DNA from: Ulota crispa
Taxonomy: Eukaryota; Streptophyta; Bryopsida; Orthotrichales; Orthotrichaceae
Length of the DNA: 64,000 nucleotides
Direction: 5' to 3'
NCBI GenBank assembly: GCA_963920765.1
Contig: OY987244.1
Span: 2,420,501 to 2,484,500 of the forward strand
Part shown: positions 11,640 through 23,100 of the stretch, in pieces
Layout of the letters: each line of letters begins with the position of its first letter
Numbering within the stretch: the first letter of the stretch is position 1
Program-made: the position numbers and the translations under genes
The notes under the pieces: model-generated
What the model was told of the DNA's origin: nothing
What the model saw: the letters and a program-made list of their open reading frames with translations, nothing else
The model's database searches: none

Positions 11640-13595
11640 GGACATGGATCTCTTACTTTACTTTACAACAACTGAAGTCGGTTGCAAGAGAGGTCGGTCG
11701 GTCGCATGAGAGGATCGGAATGGCACCGTACTGATCATCGAGCCTGGTGCAGAGCTTTGTCTCTCAAGTGCAGGAAATCCAAAACATCACGGCACTTCTG
11801 GACTCAGGTGCTAAAGGAGCGCTCCATTGCTTGATCATCAGCTTCATCCAAAGATATGCGTAGAAGCTTTAAGTGCTGTGGTGCCAGATGGTCTATAATG
11901 CAGACCATTGACGGAGGCTCTGGTCCTACCACGGAGCTGTAGCAGCATTGCCAGCCATCGCCGTCGGAGTTTGGAACAAGTGCAGGTTCTACGGACCAGG
12001 GGAGGAGCTCGTCTACCACTAGAGGACGAAGCCCAGCGTGGGGCGGCGGTTGTAGCGATTCCAGTCGCAAAGACGACGGCGACGCCTTAAATCAAACATC
12101 GCTCACTCTCTCACTGGTCGTCTTCCAATTCTAGCTACCTCTCGTCGTCCTCCGTTGACTCCCTCTGGCTCTAGCAAATCCTCCTTATGGATCCCAGTGA
12201 AGCATAAACCGGTTGCAACATGCTGTCTTTTAGTCTCTGGCTCGGTCTCAGGGGTCAGGCTTCAGGAAAACCGGCCTTTAATGTACTGGTTTCCAACTTC
12301 GCTTGCTGAAAACAGAATTTTCGGAGGTCACAGCATTTCGGAGTTGCAGTTGTAGGAGTTACACTCGTTTCGGAGTCTTTTTTGAGTTTTCGGAGTTTCT
12401 CTAGGGGGTGTGCCTGTTGGTGGCCATGACAGAATGGAGTTTTTGGTAGAGGTGAACGTTTTCTCTTCCTGAGTACAATGTGTCCAAAGGTGGAGCTCTT
12501 CAATCTCGATGTTTGTAGAGAATCCCTGCCATATGCTTCAGAGGTCATTGACGTCACTCCACTGATGCCCGGCTCTATCTCCGTATATCCAAGTCGCTTG
12601 TTTGATTCTTTGGATTTTGGTAGGCTAAGCAACGTTGCAGCTACATCTAGGCTTTATCTTTATCTCCATAGTGGAGCTCTGGGCTTGAGAGTTGATGGCG
12701 GACTGAGGACCTAGTAGTGTAGATCAATTAGTATGGTAGGCTTTGTATTTGGCAATAGCTAGTGAGAGCTTGCTTCCTGGTGCGCAGGGCTCGATAGATT
12801 TCTCGATAGCAGGGCATAGTGTGACAGACTTTCGATACTACCAGCACTGGTCCAGATTCAGATTCTGAATCTGCAGCTCTGATGCTGGGAACTTGAGAGA
12901 GTCAGCAAGCATGGGAGAGACAAGAATGAAGAATTTGGATATCTCTTGCATTTTTGTTGAAGATTCCAAGGTGTTTTGTTAAGGAACTGCAGTAATCGAC
13001 TTGGCTGCGTCCCTTCTAAGTATCAATACCTGTGACGCTAGCTGAAAAATTGTTTAACACGGGGTTGTGTTCCCAGCAGAGAGATATGCTAGTAACTAGC
13101 CGCACATTTCCATAGTTTTTGCAATAGTTTACATCTTTTCCAGTCTGCTGGTTGATGACTACTCACAGCATGCACAGACGTTCACTGTTTTCCTCAAAGA
13201 AATCCGTAGACAGTGCAACATTCTATGGCGGCTGTTCGGGGAAAGTCACGTCAGTGAAGCAAAGTCGAAGATGGTCATGTTAGTTAAATTCGAGTGAAAT
13301 CGTGGTATTCATGTACACACAGAGACCTCTATAGAAACACCAACTAAGACCGGTATTAAACAGAGGTTCCAGAGAGAGCGCCTACAATAGTGCCAATCTC
13401 TTGAATTATTTGCCATTTTCTCGAAAAGACGAAGGTGCTGGCATAAAGTCTCAAGCCGTAGCTAGCACTGAAAGTGTACTGACTCCTTTTCTAGAAATCG
13501 ATCGGGAAAATCGGAAAGGTGATCATCTGGTACCGTTTTGTCTCTATTGGTGGAACCCTATCGACAACTGCCCTCAGTCTTCTCTAGACGAGTCA
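11640..13595. other. GC-richer island, probable promoter/leader zone
   Basis: Base composition rises clearly compared with the AT-rich DNA on the left, and the sequence looks like plant 5' leader: pyrimidine-rich CTCACTCTCTCACTGG near 12100 and TCTCGTCGTCC near 12140. No frame could be tied to a known protein. A + strand ATG frame at 12478-12714 and a minus-strand frame at 11804-12070 are the only protein-like stretches. The zone may carry the transcription start and non-coding or short 5' exons of the downstream bHLH gene, or a divergent promoter for a minus-strand transcript. I cannot decide which. Confidence 0.4.
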
Positions 13596-13597
13596 CA

Positions 13598-13840
13598 CCA
13601 TATTCGTTAAATTGGGAAAAAGGAAACATTTTTGGGACTTCTGGATTTTGCATTTGTGAGAGTATTCCGGCAATTTAAAGCAACTTCCGTGATAAATATT
13701 TCATAATCTTACGTCATTAATGTAAGATCTTGAAGAAATCATCATAAAATTCACTCTAAATCATCAATATTCTCTCAAAATTGCAAAATTCAGAAGTCCC
13801 AAAATGTATCCTTTTTCCTGCTTTAACGAATATTGTGTTC
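13598..13840. mobile_element. Foldback MITE, unclassified
   Basis: ATTCGTTAAATTGGGAAAAA near 13602 is mirrored by TTTTTCCTGCTTTAACGAAT ending near 13831. GGGACTTCTGGATTTTGCA and TGCAAAATTCAGAAGTCCC continue the arms inward. It is about 240 bp and AT-rich at the apex. The exact ends and duplication are not resolved. It lies in the leader zone of the bHLH gene. Confidence 0.65.
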
Positions 13841-14218
13841 GAGACTGACAAATGATGTGTTATTCTTTGGCTCTTCGCACAGAATCTCTCATTTTGTAAA
13901 GTTACCCAAGCTTCTGATGTCACTAGGATGAAATTGATGAAATTGATGTTAGATTGGAGTCATTCGACTAAGTTTTCTCCGTTGTAGAGATTTCTAGTCA
14001 ACAAAAGTTTTCAGGTTTTAACGAAACTCAAGGGTCGATTGAATTGGCAATCCTCGGTTAAAAGAGTGGCAAATCAGAAAATCGCCATTTTAGTTGATAC
14101 TGACTTACTGCAGTCACTGGACTCACTACTATAACAAACTAGATGAATTGCCTGTGATTCAGCATTGATTCCAAGCTAGAACTAACGTGTGCACTTGAAT
14201 GATCTGCCTTGCTTGCAG

Positions 14219-14347
14219 CCTTCAGCAGATTGTGAAAGCCAGCTTCAGGGAGGACCCAGGAGTCATGCCAGCAACCACGAGAGATCAAGTTCCTCAAGCG
14301 TTTCGAGGGCTTCGAATTCCTCCCCGGACGTCGACAGTAACGTTAAC
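14219..14347 (+). CDS. Probable upstream coding exon of the bHLH gene
   Basis: A 129-base, 43-codon open block lies between a good acceptor (GCTTGCAG at 14211-14218) and a donor (GTGCGT at 14348). It starts and ends in phase 0, exactly the phase needed to join the block that follows the acceptor GAATGCAG at 16501-16508. The peptide is Ser- and Asn-rich (PSADCESQLQGGPRSHASNH at its start), typical of the disordered N-terminus of bHLH factors. There is no Met, so a further exon carrying the start would lie upstream, perhaps in 11.6-14.2 kb. The call rests on splice phase and composition only. Confidence 0.45.
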
Positions 14348-16160
14348 GTGCGTCAATTCTTCCACTCTCTGTCTGTACTCTATATGCTTCAATCTATAGT
14401 TGTATAAAACTCATATAGATTAGGCATATTTACCAAGTTCTCAATTCGTATAAATGGCTTTCTGGGATTCTAATAATAATCTTTCTTTGTCCTTCCGCCA
14501 GAAGATTAACAACTCTGATTCCAAGTTCGTAGTCCTGGGACAACTTAATTCTCCTAATCAGAAGCCCCAAGTGCTTTACATCACTGATCCCATATGTAGT
14601 TTTTGTTAATTGGGGTTGAACACACTGCTAAACGTGCTAAAACCTCCAAAACTGTGATAATTGCTCACATGCATTTGTAGGTATAAAAAGAAGTTTGGTA
14701 GAAGAATTGCTGACTTTTAACCGGATCTGTGAGCACTTGCCTGTTGCTTTAAAAGGGATGTACTGCCATCGAAACCGTGATTTTAAATGATGCGCGGCGA
14801 TTCTGTCCAGATGCCCTTATGTTTGAATCGCCATATTTGTCAAGGTCGTGAACTCTCAATAAACGATTGGCTTTTTGAACATGCTTGTGTGTAACCTCAG
14901 ATCTATAGCGGTCCTTGAGCTTCTAGCTTCATGCATTTGAATATTACCATCAATGTACTAACACCGAAGGAGGCTATTTTTTTATTTTTACAATCATGAC
15001 CATACAAATTGGAGATTGATTTGTCCATACATAAACAAATACGTTATCAGGCAGTTCTCATTGCGCATAAGTATGAGATTCTAGGGCTCAGATAGGCAGA
15101 TAGTTTTTTAGACACCCAACTAAAGTCTAAAACTTCAACACTCCAAAATCCAGGATACATATAGATCTCTAGTGTCTGTAACCACTCCGCATCCTAGTTG
15201 AGATCTCTTTTCCTGATTTTTCAGAGCTTCAACAGCTAGGAATGGTGTAAATCTGAGAAATCAAACAACAATAGTCTCCAGCTAATCTCATTCCAAGGTA
15301 GCGCCTCCCATCACTACAGTGCCTAGTTAAGAGTACCCAAGTCTTGTATCAATGTATGTAATTTTTCACTTTCCCACCAATGCTCAAAATGTTTAAAACA
15401 GAGATATTTTTCCAGATCACCTACTCAGGAGGAATGTTTCAACAAGTGCCAAGTCTTGAGATTTGTCAGGAAATACTAGAAGTCTAGAATTAGCACGGGC
15501 CACGAGATTGCATACAGATTCCCCACTAGAAACACCAGAGACCTTGCTCATGGAACCTTGTCACATTGGACCAACTGTCCATCCGCTTGCTCGTCCAATG
15601 TGGGCATTTGATCAAACTTTTGTAATGTAGGCAACTCATAATTAACTTCAAAAAAGAAGGCAACTTTCATTTATCTTTTAAGGTCAAAACCCCTAAAACA
15701 CAACATTAGATCAAATTGCCCATCTATGCAATCTAGACTGTCCACCCACCTTTTCCTTTGGCCAAAATTTGCCCGAAGTAACAACATTGACCTTGCTGCA
15801 ACTCTGCAAGGCTTTTCTTGAAAACTGACTAATCTAGAATGTCTCAATTTCATTTATTTGGGGCATGGTTGTTCCATTGGACCGCCCATCTTTCAATTTG
15901 CTTGTACACTTGAAGTGCCTAATTGAGCTTACGTCCTTAGTCCACTGATAGTTGACTTCAAAAAATGATAAAAATTAATGAAAAAAACTTACTTTGTACA
16001 TGCTGGTGATACTCATCGTTACCAACATGAAGTCAAAAGGTGGATTTAAAGTCATATCACATAGTAAAAATGAAAAATAATCATATGATTCTTCCCTTTT
16101 TAGGTCAAAAACCCTAAAATTGCCCTAAAAAACAAGAAAGGACGTGTCCCTCAACCCATG

Positions 16161-16440
16161 AGGTAGGAGCACCCATAAGCGTCAATGTCCCCATAACTAT
16201 CACCTCTAAAATCTTGAAAAATCTGTGGAAATGAATAGATGTAATTACAAGAATGTACAACATGTGAACATGAAATCTTGAAAGTGGTTATGGGTGCAAA
16301 TTCACAACTTATTCTCACAGTATCCAAATAATACATCTGAAAGTGCAAACTCATTTTTTTTCTGTTCCTAATAGGATCCTATAATTTGCTAGTTGTTTAT
16401 TAATAGCCATCATGTTTGACGTTTATGGGTGCTCCTACCT
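16161..16440. mobile_element. Foldback MITE, TA-flanked AGGTAGGAGCACCC family (copy E2)
   Basis: Starts AGGTAGGAGCACCCATAA and ends TTATGGGTGCTCCTACCT, the same TIR as copy E1 at 717. The right flank is TA; the left flank is TG, probably a mutated TA. It is 280 bp with no coding capacity. It ends about 70 bp upstream of the first firm bHLH coding exon and lies within that gene's probable intron. Confidence 0.82.
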
Positions 16441-16502
16441 TACTGTCCAATTAAAGCAAAATCTTGCCCAAAGTAACAACCCTGGTTTGGGGGAATGTGG
16501 GA

Positions 16503-19500
16503 ATGCAGGTCCAGGCATTCAACCAGCTCTTAAAATCAAAACCAGCCATGCAGCAATACAACAGCCAAAGCAATAGTATGGCTTACGACGCTCACCGGTA
16601 CAACTTCAACGGGAGCAACACGAGCTGCAGCGAAGTGACACCTAACATGATGCTGAACTTCGGTGGAGTCATGGATCACCGGCTGGATCACCGGCTGGAT
16701 CCATCAGCCAGCTTCCATGGCTTGGAGGAGTTGCAACCCTCCAATGGCATGGATGCTCCCTCGGGCACCACCTTCACCGAAGACTTGAACTCCACCGCTG
16801 CTTACGAGGTTGGGGAGCCGGATCATGGGTGCCTGCTTCAGGAAATGCTCCAGCAGCATCCACACTCCCAGCAAGCTGCGCATTCGCAGGTACATAATAT
16901 CTCTTCAACAAAAGCTTACAAAATAATTGCAAATGGAAACATTGCTGTACTAGCTATAATGTCTAGGTTTTTGAGCTAAGTGCAATAATTAGGTTAGAAA
17001 ACCAGAAATGATAGAGCCATGCTCATACAATGAGTATACTGAACTTAACATTCTCTAGAGGGTTTTGGTGCCTACTATGCTAAAATTATGGTTGTCACAT
17101 TGAACCAACTATTAGTCATCCTATTGAGCTCTTGCTTGTAGTCTATTCACGATTGATTTCCCAAAATAGTTAATTTGTTTCTTACCTTTTGAAGTCAAAA
17201 CCCCTAAAACGTTGGCCAGAAATAAATCTAATAAATGTGTGGACTATGCGATTTGAATTGGGGGGGAATTGAAACTGTGCCGATTTCATGATAATCCACT
17301 ATTTCAATGAACATGAGATAAGAAGAAAAGTTTACTCGCCAAATTTATTAAAACAGCAAACTTTCAACAATCCTGCACTTTTGAAGATGATTATCTGGAA
17401 GTATAAACCAGTTATCCAGCGTTAGAACGGAGCACATTTGAATGTCACTATCTCGACACCTATGAAACAGGCAGATCTCACGAACATGACTAGAATTTTA
17501 AGATGCCAAGGCTTTGGGTTTTTGAAAACTTGGCGTTTTAGGTTTAATGCTGGTCTCCAGGGGGTTTTGATTAGAACCATGTTCATCAAAGTTTTGAAAT
17601 TTGAGTGAAATTTGGAGCAGTTTCCGATGCCGGACTGCGCCATGAGAAGAAAAACCACTCCTTTGCCGGAACGGTGTGTTTCAAGGCATTTAAAAACCTT
17701 GACATCCAAGCAAATCTCTAAGGTTTTCTTACAACACACCGATGTCTTGGGATTTAAGTTTTCTGACAAATGCAGGTCTTGAGACACTGCCATTTTGACG
17801 GAGACGATGATGTACGGCATGTCAGGTTCCAGGGGCGGCAAGTCACGGCGACTGGGAAGACAGTCTCCACGTGCTGCAAGAGATGGTGCACCTTCAACAA
17901 CAACAACAACAGCACCAGATTTACAATCAACCGCAAATGGAGCCACCATTGACCAACCCTAATTTCAGCTCTCACCAAGGCTCAGCACAATTCAACAACG
18001 GCAATGCTAAGTTCCCAGGCGCCGAGTCCGATCTACTGAACCTCCTCCAGTTTCCTAGGGTTTCCACACCAAGCTTCAACTACCCCGGCGTCCGAGGAAA
18101 GAGTCCTCTCTACTCCACTTCTTCGATGTCCGATCCCATGAACACAGGCTGCTACGATCCAGTTCTCAATCACCACTTCCAAAACTCCTCCTCCTCACAG
18201 CGATACCTGCAGAAACCTCCCGTCGACGCTTCGAGGCTGCCAGTTGCGCCCATTCTTCTTGTGGATCTCGACCAGGAGAGAGACGACGTAAGTGTGAAGA
18301 CGTTCGGAGGCAAGCGGGAGCATCACGGCGCAGGAAAAGGCGAGCCGCGCGGCGTTAATCACTTCGCCACAGAGCGGCAGCGGCGAGAGTTCTTAAATGA
18401 GAAGTACCATACTCTGCGAGCTCTCGTCCCAAACCCTACAAAGGTCTCAAATGCCGCTACACCTAAACCCTAAACTTGGCAAATTACTCGCTGAAAGTTT
18501 ACTGTCTCATCTAATCTGGCGATGGCTCTGTCTCGTCTAATCTGGCCGTGCCCTGGCGGCTTGGCGTTGGATGGCAGGCGGACAGGGCGTCCATCGTGGC
18601 GGACGCAATTGAGTACGTGAAAGAGTTGAAAAGAACAGTGCAAGAGCTACAAGTGGTGGTGGAAGAGAAGAGGAGAGCGGCGGGGGATGCGAGCAGCGTC
18701 AAGAGACGGCGATCATCGACAGTCGACGGAGAGGCTTACAGCAATACCTGCAGCGCTGCTCCGGGGGGCGACGTCAATGGACATCTGGTGACGCAGACAA
18801 GCAACGAGGGCGCTTCGCCAGACGGGACGCAGCGCTGGCGGAGCGCGTGGCTGCAACGGACGTCGCAGAACGGGGCGCACGTGGACGTGCGCATCGTGCA
18901 CGACGAGGTGACGATCAAAGTGAACCAGCGGCGGAGCAAGAGCTGCTTGCTGTTGTGCGTGGTGGCGGTGCTGCAAGATTTGCACTTGGATCTGGTGCAC
19001 GCCAGTGGCGCCACTGTGGGCGAGCAGGATGTGTTCCTCTTCAACACCAAGGTACGTCCCGTCGTCGTCGTCGTGTTTTCCAAGCCCTGGCCAAATCTGT
19101 GCAAATCCTCTCGTTCCAAGTTGCCAGACGATGGAAAACACTACAACGTGCTGGTGTGTGCATGGTTCACCCAGCCACGAATGCGGCGCGCGGGGTCACC
19201 GGAAAAGCTCGACCTCGTGTTTCTCTGTTTAGGGATTCTTTCTTGTGCTGGTGCTCAGTTTCCTTTGTTTTCCCTAAACCCCTGAGCGCCCCACAGGCCA
19301 GAATGTGGCCTCTCCATATTTGATGGTTTGTTGTCTTTGACCGTTATAATCTTTTGATTCATGCAACAAAAAACTTACCAAATTTTTTATACATATGCAA
19401 AGCCTAAGCCTTGTGCAATATGTACAGTTAACGCTTCTAGATGTTGTTTTTGAACTTGTGGTGTCAAATTGTTTGCAATGAGGTATAACATTGCACGAGT

Positions 19501-20742
19501 TTGGGCTGGGCGCTCAGGGGTTAACCCCTAAAGGGCCCTTGGCTCTAGAGCTACGGTACCAAATATAGTCGCAACCAATATTCAAAAGATTGAATCAGTT
19601 AGAAATTAAGTGTTACAACCATACATATTGAAGGGTTATATGATGGCGGGTGCATAATTTTTTTGGAAAGCCCTCAAAGTAGCTCAAATATGTCTCATCA
19701 TATGGCCATACATATTGAAGGGTTATATGATGGTGGGTGCATAATTTTTTTGGAAAGCCCTCAAAGTAGCTCAAATATGTCTCATCATATGGCCATACAT
19801 ACAGCCGCAAAGGGCTATCATGACGTTCAAGGGTTAATCTCTTGGGCACTTCTAAACCCCAATCCCTAAAAACCCTAATTCTAGAATACTAAACCCTAAT
19901 CCCATTTCAAGGTTATTTGAGATATCCGGGGTTGTGTGGGGTTAAAATTCATTGGAATCCTAATCTCTTGCGTTGGGTCTATAGTGATGCTTGGATAAGG
20001 TTAACCTTTGCAAGAGAAACGTTTGGATAGGGTCAAGGTCTTACTTTTTATTTTTGTATTTGGGCTTAGTTGAATGAAGTGTTTGTTTAAGGTTAATGCT
20101 TGGATACAATCAACGTTTTTTTCTTGCCTTAAGTATTTAACCTTATCCAAGCGCCATTGTATTAGTTATAGTCTCGTCGAGTTTGTTTGTTTGTTTTTGT
20201 TGATTGAGGAAAAACAAATAAGGGTTTCAAAGTAGGAAATTTTTATCACCAAAGGTATGCGTGATTTGGCACAAATTTTATCATAATCGTGAAACAAATC
20301 TTGTTGAGGAAGTAAGGTTTTATATCATTAGGTAAGATGCTTGCAAATTTTATGAGCAATTTTCCAGAAAATTGAACAATAAAATGAGGTCCTTAGAAGC
20401 GGAAGTTTCGAAGCTATTTAGTACTTGACAAGCAAAAGGGTTTTCCATGGTATAGTTTGCATATTAAACAGTTTTTTTTTCTTAAATTTGAAACCCCCTA
20501 ACACAACTGTTTAAATGTAGCTGTTGTAAAATCTTCTCCGAATTCCCATATATATATAGATATACAATAATGGCAACTCCTCCCAATAGCTTAAATGCCT
20601 GAAAATGCTTAGAAATTGAGAAATTCGTTGAGCCCTGTTGTTTGTTTGGTGAGAAATGCAGGTTTTGGAGGGATCGTCCACATTTCCAGGCTACATTGCT
20701 GTGAAGCTGCTGGACGCTCTTGATCGCCACCTTGTAAATTGA
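16503..20742 (+). CDS. Clade II bHLH transcription factor (EAT1/TIP2, bHLH10/89/91-like)
   Basis: Exons: 16503 (or spliced in at 16509)-16889, about 17826-18443, 18578-19051 and 20662-20742 (stop). Seen: a Gln/His-rich N-terminal half with a DLLNLLQFPR motif, as in Arabidopsis bHLH10, and a Q-run at about 17880. The basic/helix-1 block NHFATERQRREFLNEKY ends in PNPTK, the family's conserved intron site, and helix 2 follows as DRASIVADAIEYVKELKRTV. The C-terminal ACT-like region contains HVDVRIVHDEVTIKV and FLFNTK, then VLEGSS in the last exon. Known of the family: these nuclear E-box binders form dimers and control tapetum or sporangium nursing-cell development, a role conserved between angiosperm anthers and moss sporangia. 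Uncertain: the true start (an upstream exon at 14219 joins in phase) and the acceptor at 17826, chosen because it keeps the frame. A 12-bp tandem duplication (DHRLDHRLD) lies at about 16673-16699. Two piggyBac-like MITEs fill the last intron. Confidence 0.86.
19279..19520. mobile_element. piggyBac-like MITE (copy B-c) in the last bHLH intron
   Basis: Starts CCCCTGAGCGCCC and ends GGGCGCTCAGGGG. It is 242 bp, the same length as copy B-a. The right flank is TTAA (19521-19524) and the left is TAAA, one base off. It shares the right-hand TTAA with the adjoining element B-o, so the two sit head to tail on one target site. Confidence 0.78.
19525..19833. mobile_element. piggyBac-like MITE (copy B-o) in the last bHLH intron
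   Basis: The left end CCCCTAAAGGGCCCTTGG resembles the ends of copy B-n (53564-54283). The right end is GACGTTCAAGGG. TTAA lies on both sides (19521-19524, 19834-19837). It is 309 bp, including an 87-bp tandem duplication. The right end is diverged, so the limit is less certain than the left. Confidence 0.65.
19620..19793. repeat. 87-bp tandem duplication inside B-o
   Basis: Two copies (19620-19706 and 19707-19793) differ by a single C/T change that I can see (GGCGGGTG against GGTGGGTG). A third start (CATACATA) follows at 19794. Near-identity means a recent slippage or unequal exchange within the element. Confidence 0.9.
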
Positions 20743-21347
20743 GCGAGCCCCCCCTTAGTTAGTTTGTAGATACTAGACCTCACCTACCTTGGGACTCCCA
20801 TCTTGTCACATTTAGGGACATGAAAAGTTTCAAGGGCTAAGTTTTGCAAAATTTATAGCAATTTTTTTTTAATATGGGTACAAAACCTGCAAACTCTAAT
20901 TTTAAAATAGAAATTTTAGCAAATTTAGCAATGTTTTGAGCCACTTGAGTTAATTATGAGAATCACATTTGGGGTCATGCACTGGTTTGTATTGAAAAAC
21001 GCAAACCAAGGCAATTAGAAGCCAGACATGGCATAATCAGATATGGTCATTTTGTCACTTCAAATCTTGGCTAAGTTTTGAGAAAAATATATGAGCATTT
21101 GACTCTTGTTGCTTCAGCACCTGGGTGCCAAAAATGCTGTATGACTTGCTTTACTTCTCAAAAACGGAATTTGAATACTTTGGTTTTGCAAAGGTACACA
21201 AATGGCTCAATAACCTATTTTTTGAGATCTTAAGTTGTATGCCTTCAATATTCAGTACTTTAAGCAAAGCTAAAGGATCATGTATTTTTTTCAAAGATTA
21301 ATTAAGATTTGAAATGCCAAAAGTGAGGAAAACTAACTTTGTAACTA
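20743..21347. other. Downstream flank of the bHLH gene, no gene seen
   Basis: AT-rich, presumably 3' untranslated region followed by intergenic DNA. No motif recognised. Confidence 0.5.
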
Positions 21348-21674
21348 AGGTAGGAGGCTCAAACTCCATTAGGGCATTCAAGTCACTCACCTCCCCAAAT
21401 GAACTTTGCCAATACATGTTCTTATTCATATCCTTTCAATAATGTACACTGAACATACATTTGAGGAGGTGGGCGGTTTTAGAGCCCTATGGCCTTTCCA
21501 CTTCAAAATTTCATAACTAATTCCATAGAGCTCCAAAAAATACAAAAAAATTTGGGTTAGATGCCAATTCCTCTTGTCTTTCAAATAAAACTTGCTAAAA
21601 ATTGTTTTCAAAAGATCTACCTCCCCAAAATTCAATTTCAACCCTTAGATGGTTGGTTTAGGAGCCTCTTCCCT
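21348..21674. mobile_element. TA-flanked Stowaway/mariner-like MITE, AGGTAGGAGG family (copy C1)
   Basis: Starts AGGTAGGAGG after TA and ends GGAGCCTCTTCCCT before TA. Its 327-bp body (CATTTGAGGAGGTGGGCGG; TTTCATAACTAATTCC; AGATGCCAATTCCTCTTG) is shared with C2 (22241-22565) and C3 (about 49345-49622). No coding capacity. The right-hand TA overlaps the TTAA of the next element. Confidence 0.8.
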
Positions 21675-21677
21675 TAA

Positions 21678-21748
21678 CCCCTCAATGCCTCAGGGGCAAA
21701 AAAAACGCCCCATTTTAGTGTGTTTTTGAAAGTTGGGGCGTCAAGGGG
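21678..21748. mobile_element. Minimal piggyBac-like MITE (copy B-e)
   Basis: Only 71 bp. It starts CCCCTCAATGCC and ends GGGGCGTCAAGGGG, with TTAA on each side (21674-21677, 21749-21752). It is essentially two terminal repeats around an A-rich spacer, and the shortest member in the window. Confidence 0.7.
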
Positions 21749-22240
21749 TTAATGCCACAATCAACTTAAGAAACTCAATTCATGACCATGATCAATATCT
21801 TGCTATGCATTGTTGACTGTTATTAATTCATATAAGTCATGGTTTCAATATTGGGGTCAACATATTGCTCAAAGGCAATTGTGGTTTCATGTGAACTAAC
21901 TTAGATTTTCCTTGGCAAAGCATATCAAGATTTTAAATAATTTACCACTAGATTGTATTTGAAAATTTTGAAGTCATGCTAGGATTCAAAAACCTTGATT
22001 TTTCTCAAGTCATCAACAAAAATGAAATTAACAAATTCCAAAAATTGGAACAATTCTTAACTTTTATCCTTATAAGCACACAAAAATCATGAGTTTTTCC
22101 ACCCCTAGCCTACAAACACATTTAATTGATATACAAATGCACAATGTTATACAAATATGGGACTCCACAAATATTTCATCATCTTTCTAAATTTTGAAAA
22201 GCCAAAAAGCCATGAACATCTTTTACCACATTTTTGCCTA

Positions 22241-22565
22241 AGATAGGAGGTTCTAAAATGGTGCATGCTCTAAAATGGTACACCTCCTAAAATGTACTCA
22301 ATTTATACATGTTATTTTTCATAGCCCTTTACCTATATACAGGAGATGAACATTTGAGGAGGTACACAAATTTAGAGACCTATGACCTTTCTACTTCAAA
22401 TATTCATAACTAATTCACAAAGCTCCAAAAAATATAAAACAACTTGAGTTAGATGCCAATTCCTCTTGCCTTTCAAGGAAAATTTATTCAAAAATATTTC
22501 AAGAAGTTTCACCTCCCAAAATTCTGTTTCAGCCCTTAAATGCTCCATTTTAGAACCTCCTACCT
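22241..22565. mobile_element. TA-flanked Stowaway/mariner-like MITE (copy C2)
   Basis: The TIRs AGATAGGAGGTTCTAAAATG and its near-exact complement CATTTTAGAACCTCCTACCT (with one base missing) are flanked by TA. It is 325 bp and clearly homologous to C1 over its whole length. It has the best-preserved terminal repeats of the three copies. Confidence 0.86.
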
Positions 22566-22639
22566 TATCCCGTTTACACAACAAGAAGAAAGAAAAAAAT
22601 CAATGCTATAGAAGGTGATATAAAGGAGGTATTAGAACT

Positions 22640-23100
22640 GTAGGCTTGGATAGCTTTATTCAGGCCACGTAACGGTGATTGTGGAGCAAGCAGCCTCTCC
22701 GCCATGGCCCGCCATGGCTACGGCGACAACAGATGCACGACTACACCACTGGAAATCGCCGATTTTCAATGCAAATCTGGTCCGTCTGCTGTTCTCTCCT
22801 TCGTTTCAACACACTGACGATGAAAACACTCAATCTTGCCGTCGATTGCCGAAATTGCGTTCGATCTTGGACAAAAAGTGGCACCACTTTTTATCGCACA
22901 TCGCTCAAAGTGCTGTGGACGTGCAGTGGCTGAGCCGTTGAGAATCACGACTAAAGCAGACAGAGCAGAAACCGGAATGTATGACAAGGATGACCGAAAC
23001 GAAACTCAAGGCAGAAGTAAAGAATGGCATGTCGGACTTGTCGGGAGACATGTTCAGCTGCAACGGCCGCGACTGCGCATTGCTTGCGGATTATCTTCAC
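22640..23100. other. GC-richer stretch upstream of the tandem array, possible promoter/leader
   Basis: GC content rises sharply at about 22660, with two CCGCCATGGCC-like cores near 22700. Open frames cover 22679-22933 and 22836-23153, but neither gives a recognisable protein. The sequence could be the promoter and first non-coding exon of the TMEM65 gene at 24417, with the array between them. Confidence 0.35.

Larger units (their letters stand above)
7008..11640. other. Gene-poor AT-rich intergenic region
   Basis: No convincing gene. Two foldback repeats are listed separately (about 8000-8505 and 9588-9863). A 111-codon ATG frame on the minus strand (10794-11129) has no recognisable motif, and its composition matches the surrounding AT-rich DNA, so I do not call it a gene. 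Confidence 0.55.

Noticed and set aside
17776-17825. Acceptor AAATGCAG at 17775 as the start of the second firm bHLH exon
   Set aside because: The frame required by the poly-Gln/bHLH exon meets a stop just downstream; the acceptor at 17825 keeps phase with the previous exon.
18713-19141. Long minus-strand frames opposite the bHLH exon (18713-19141, 18736-19119)
   Set aside because: Shadow of the GC-rich coding exon on the other strand.
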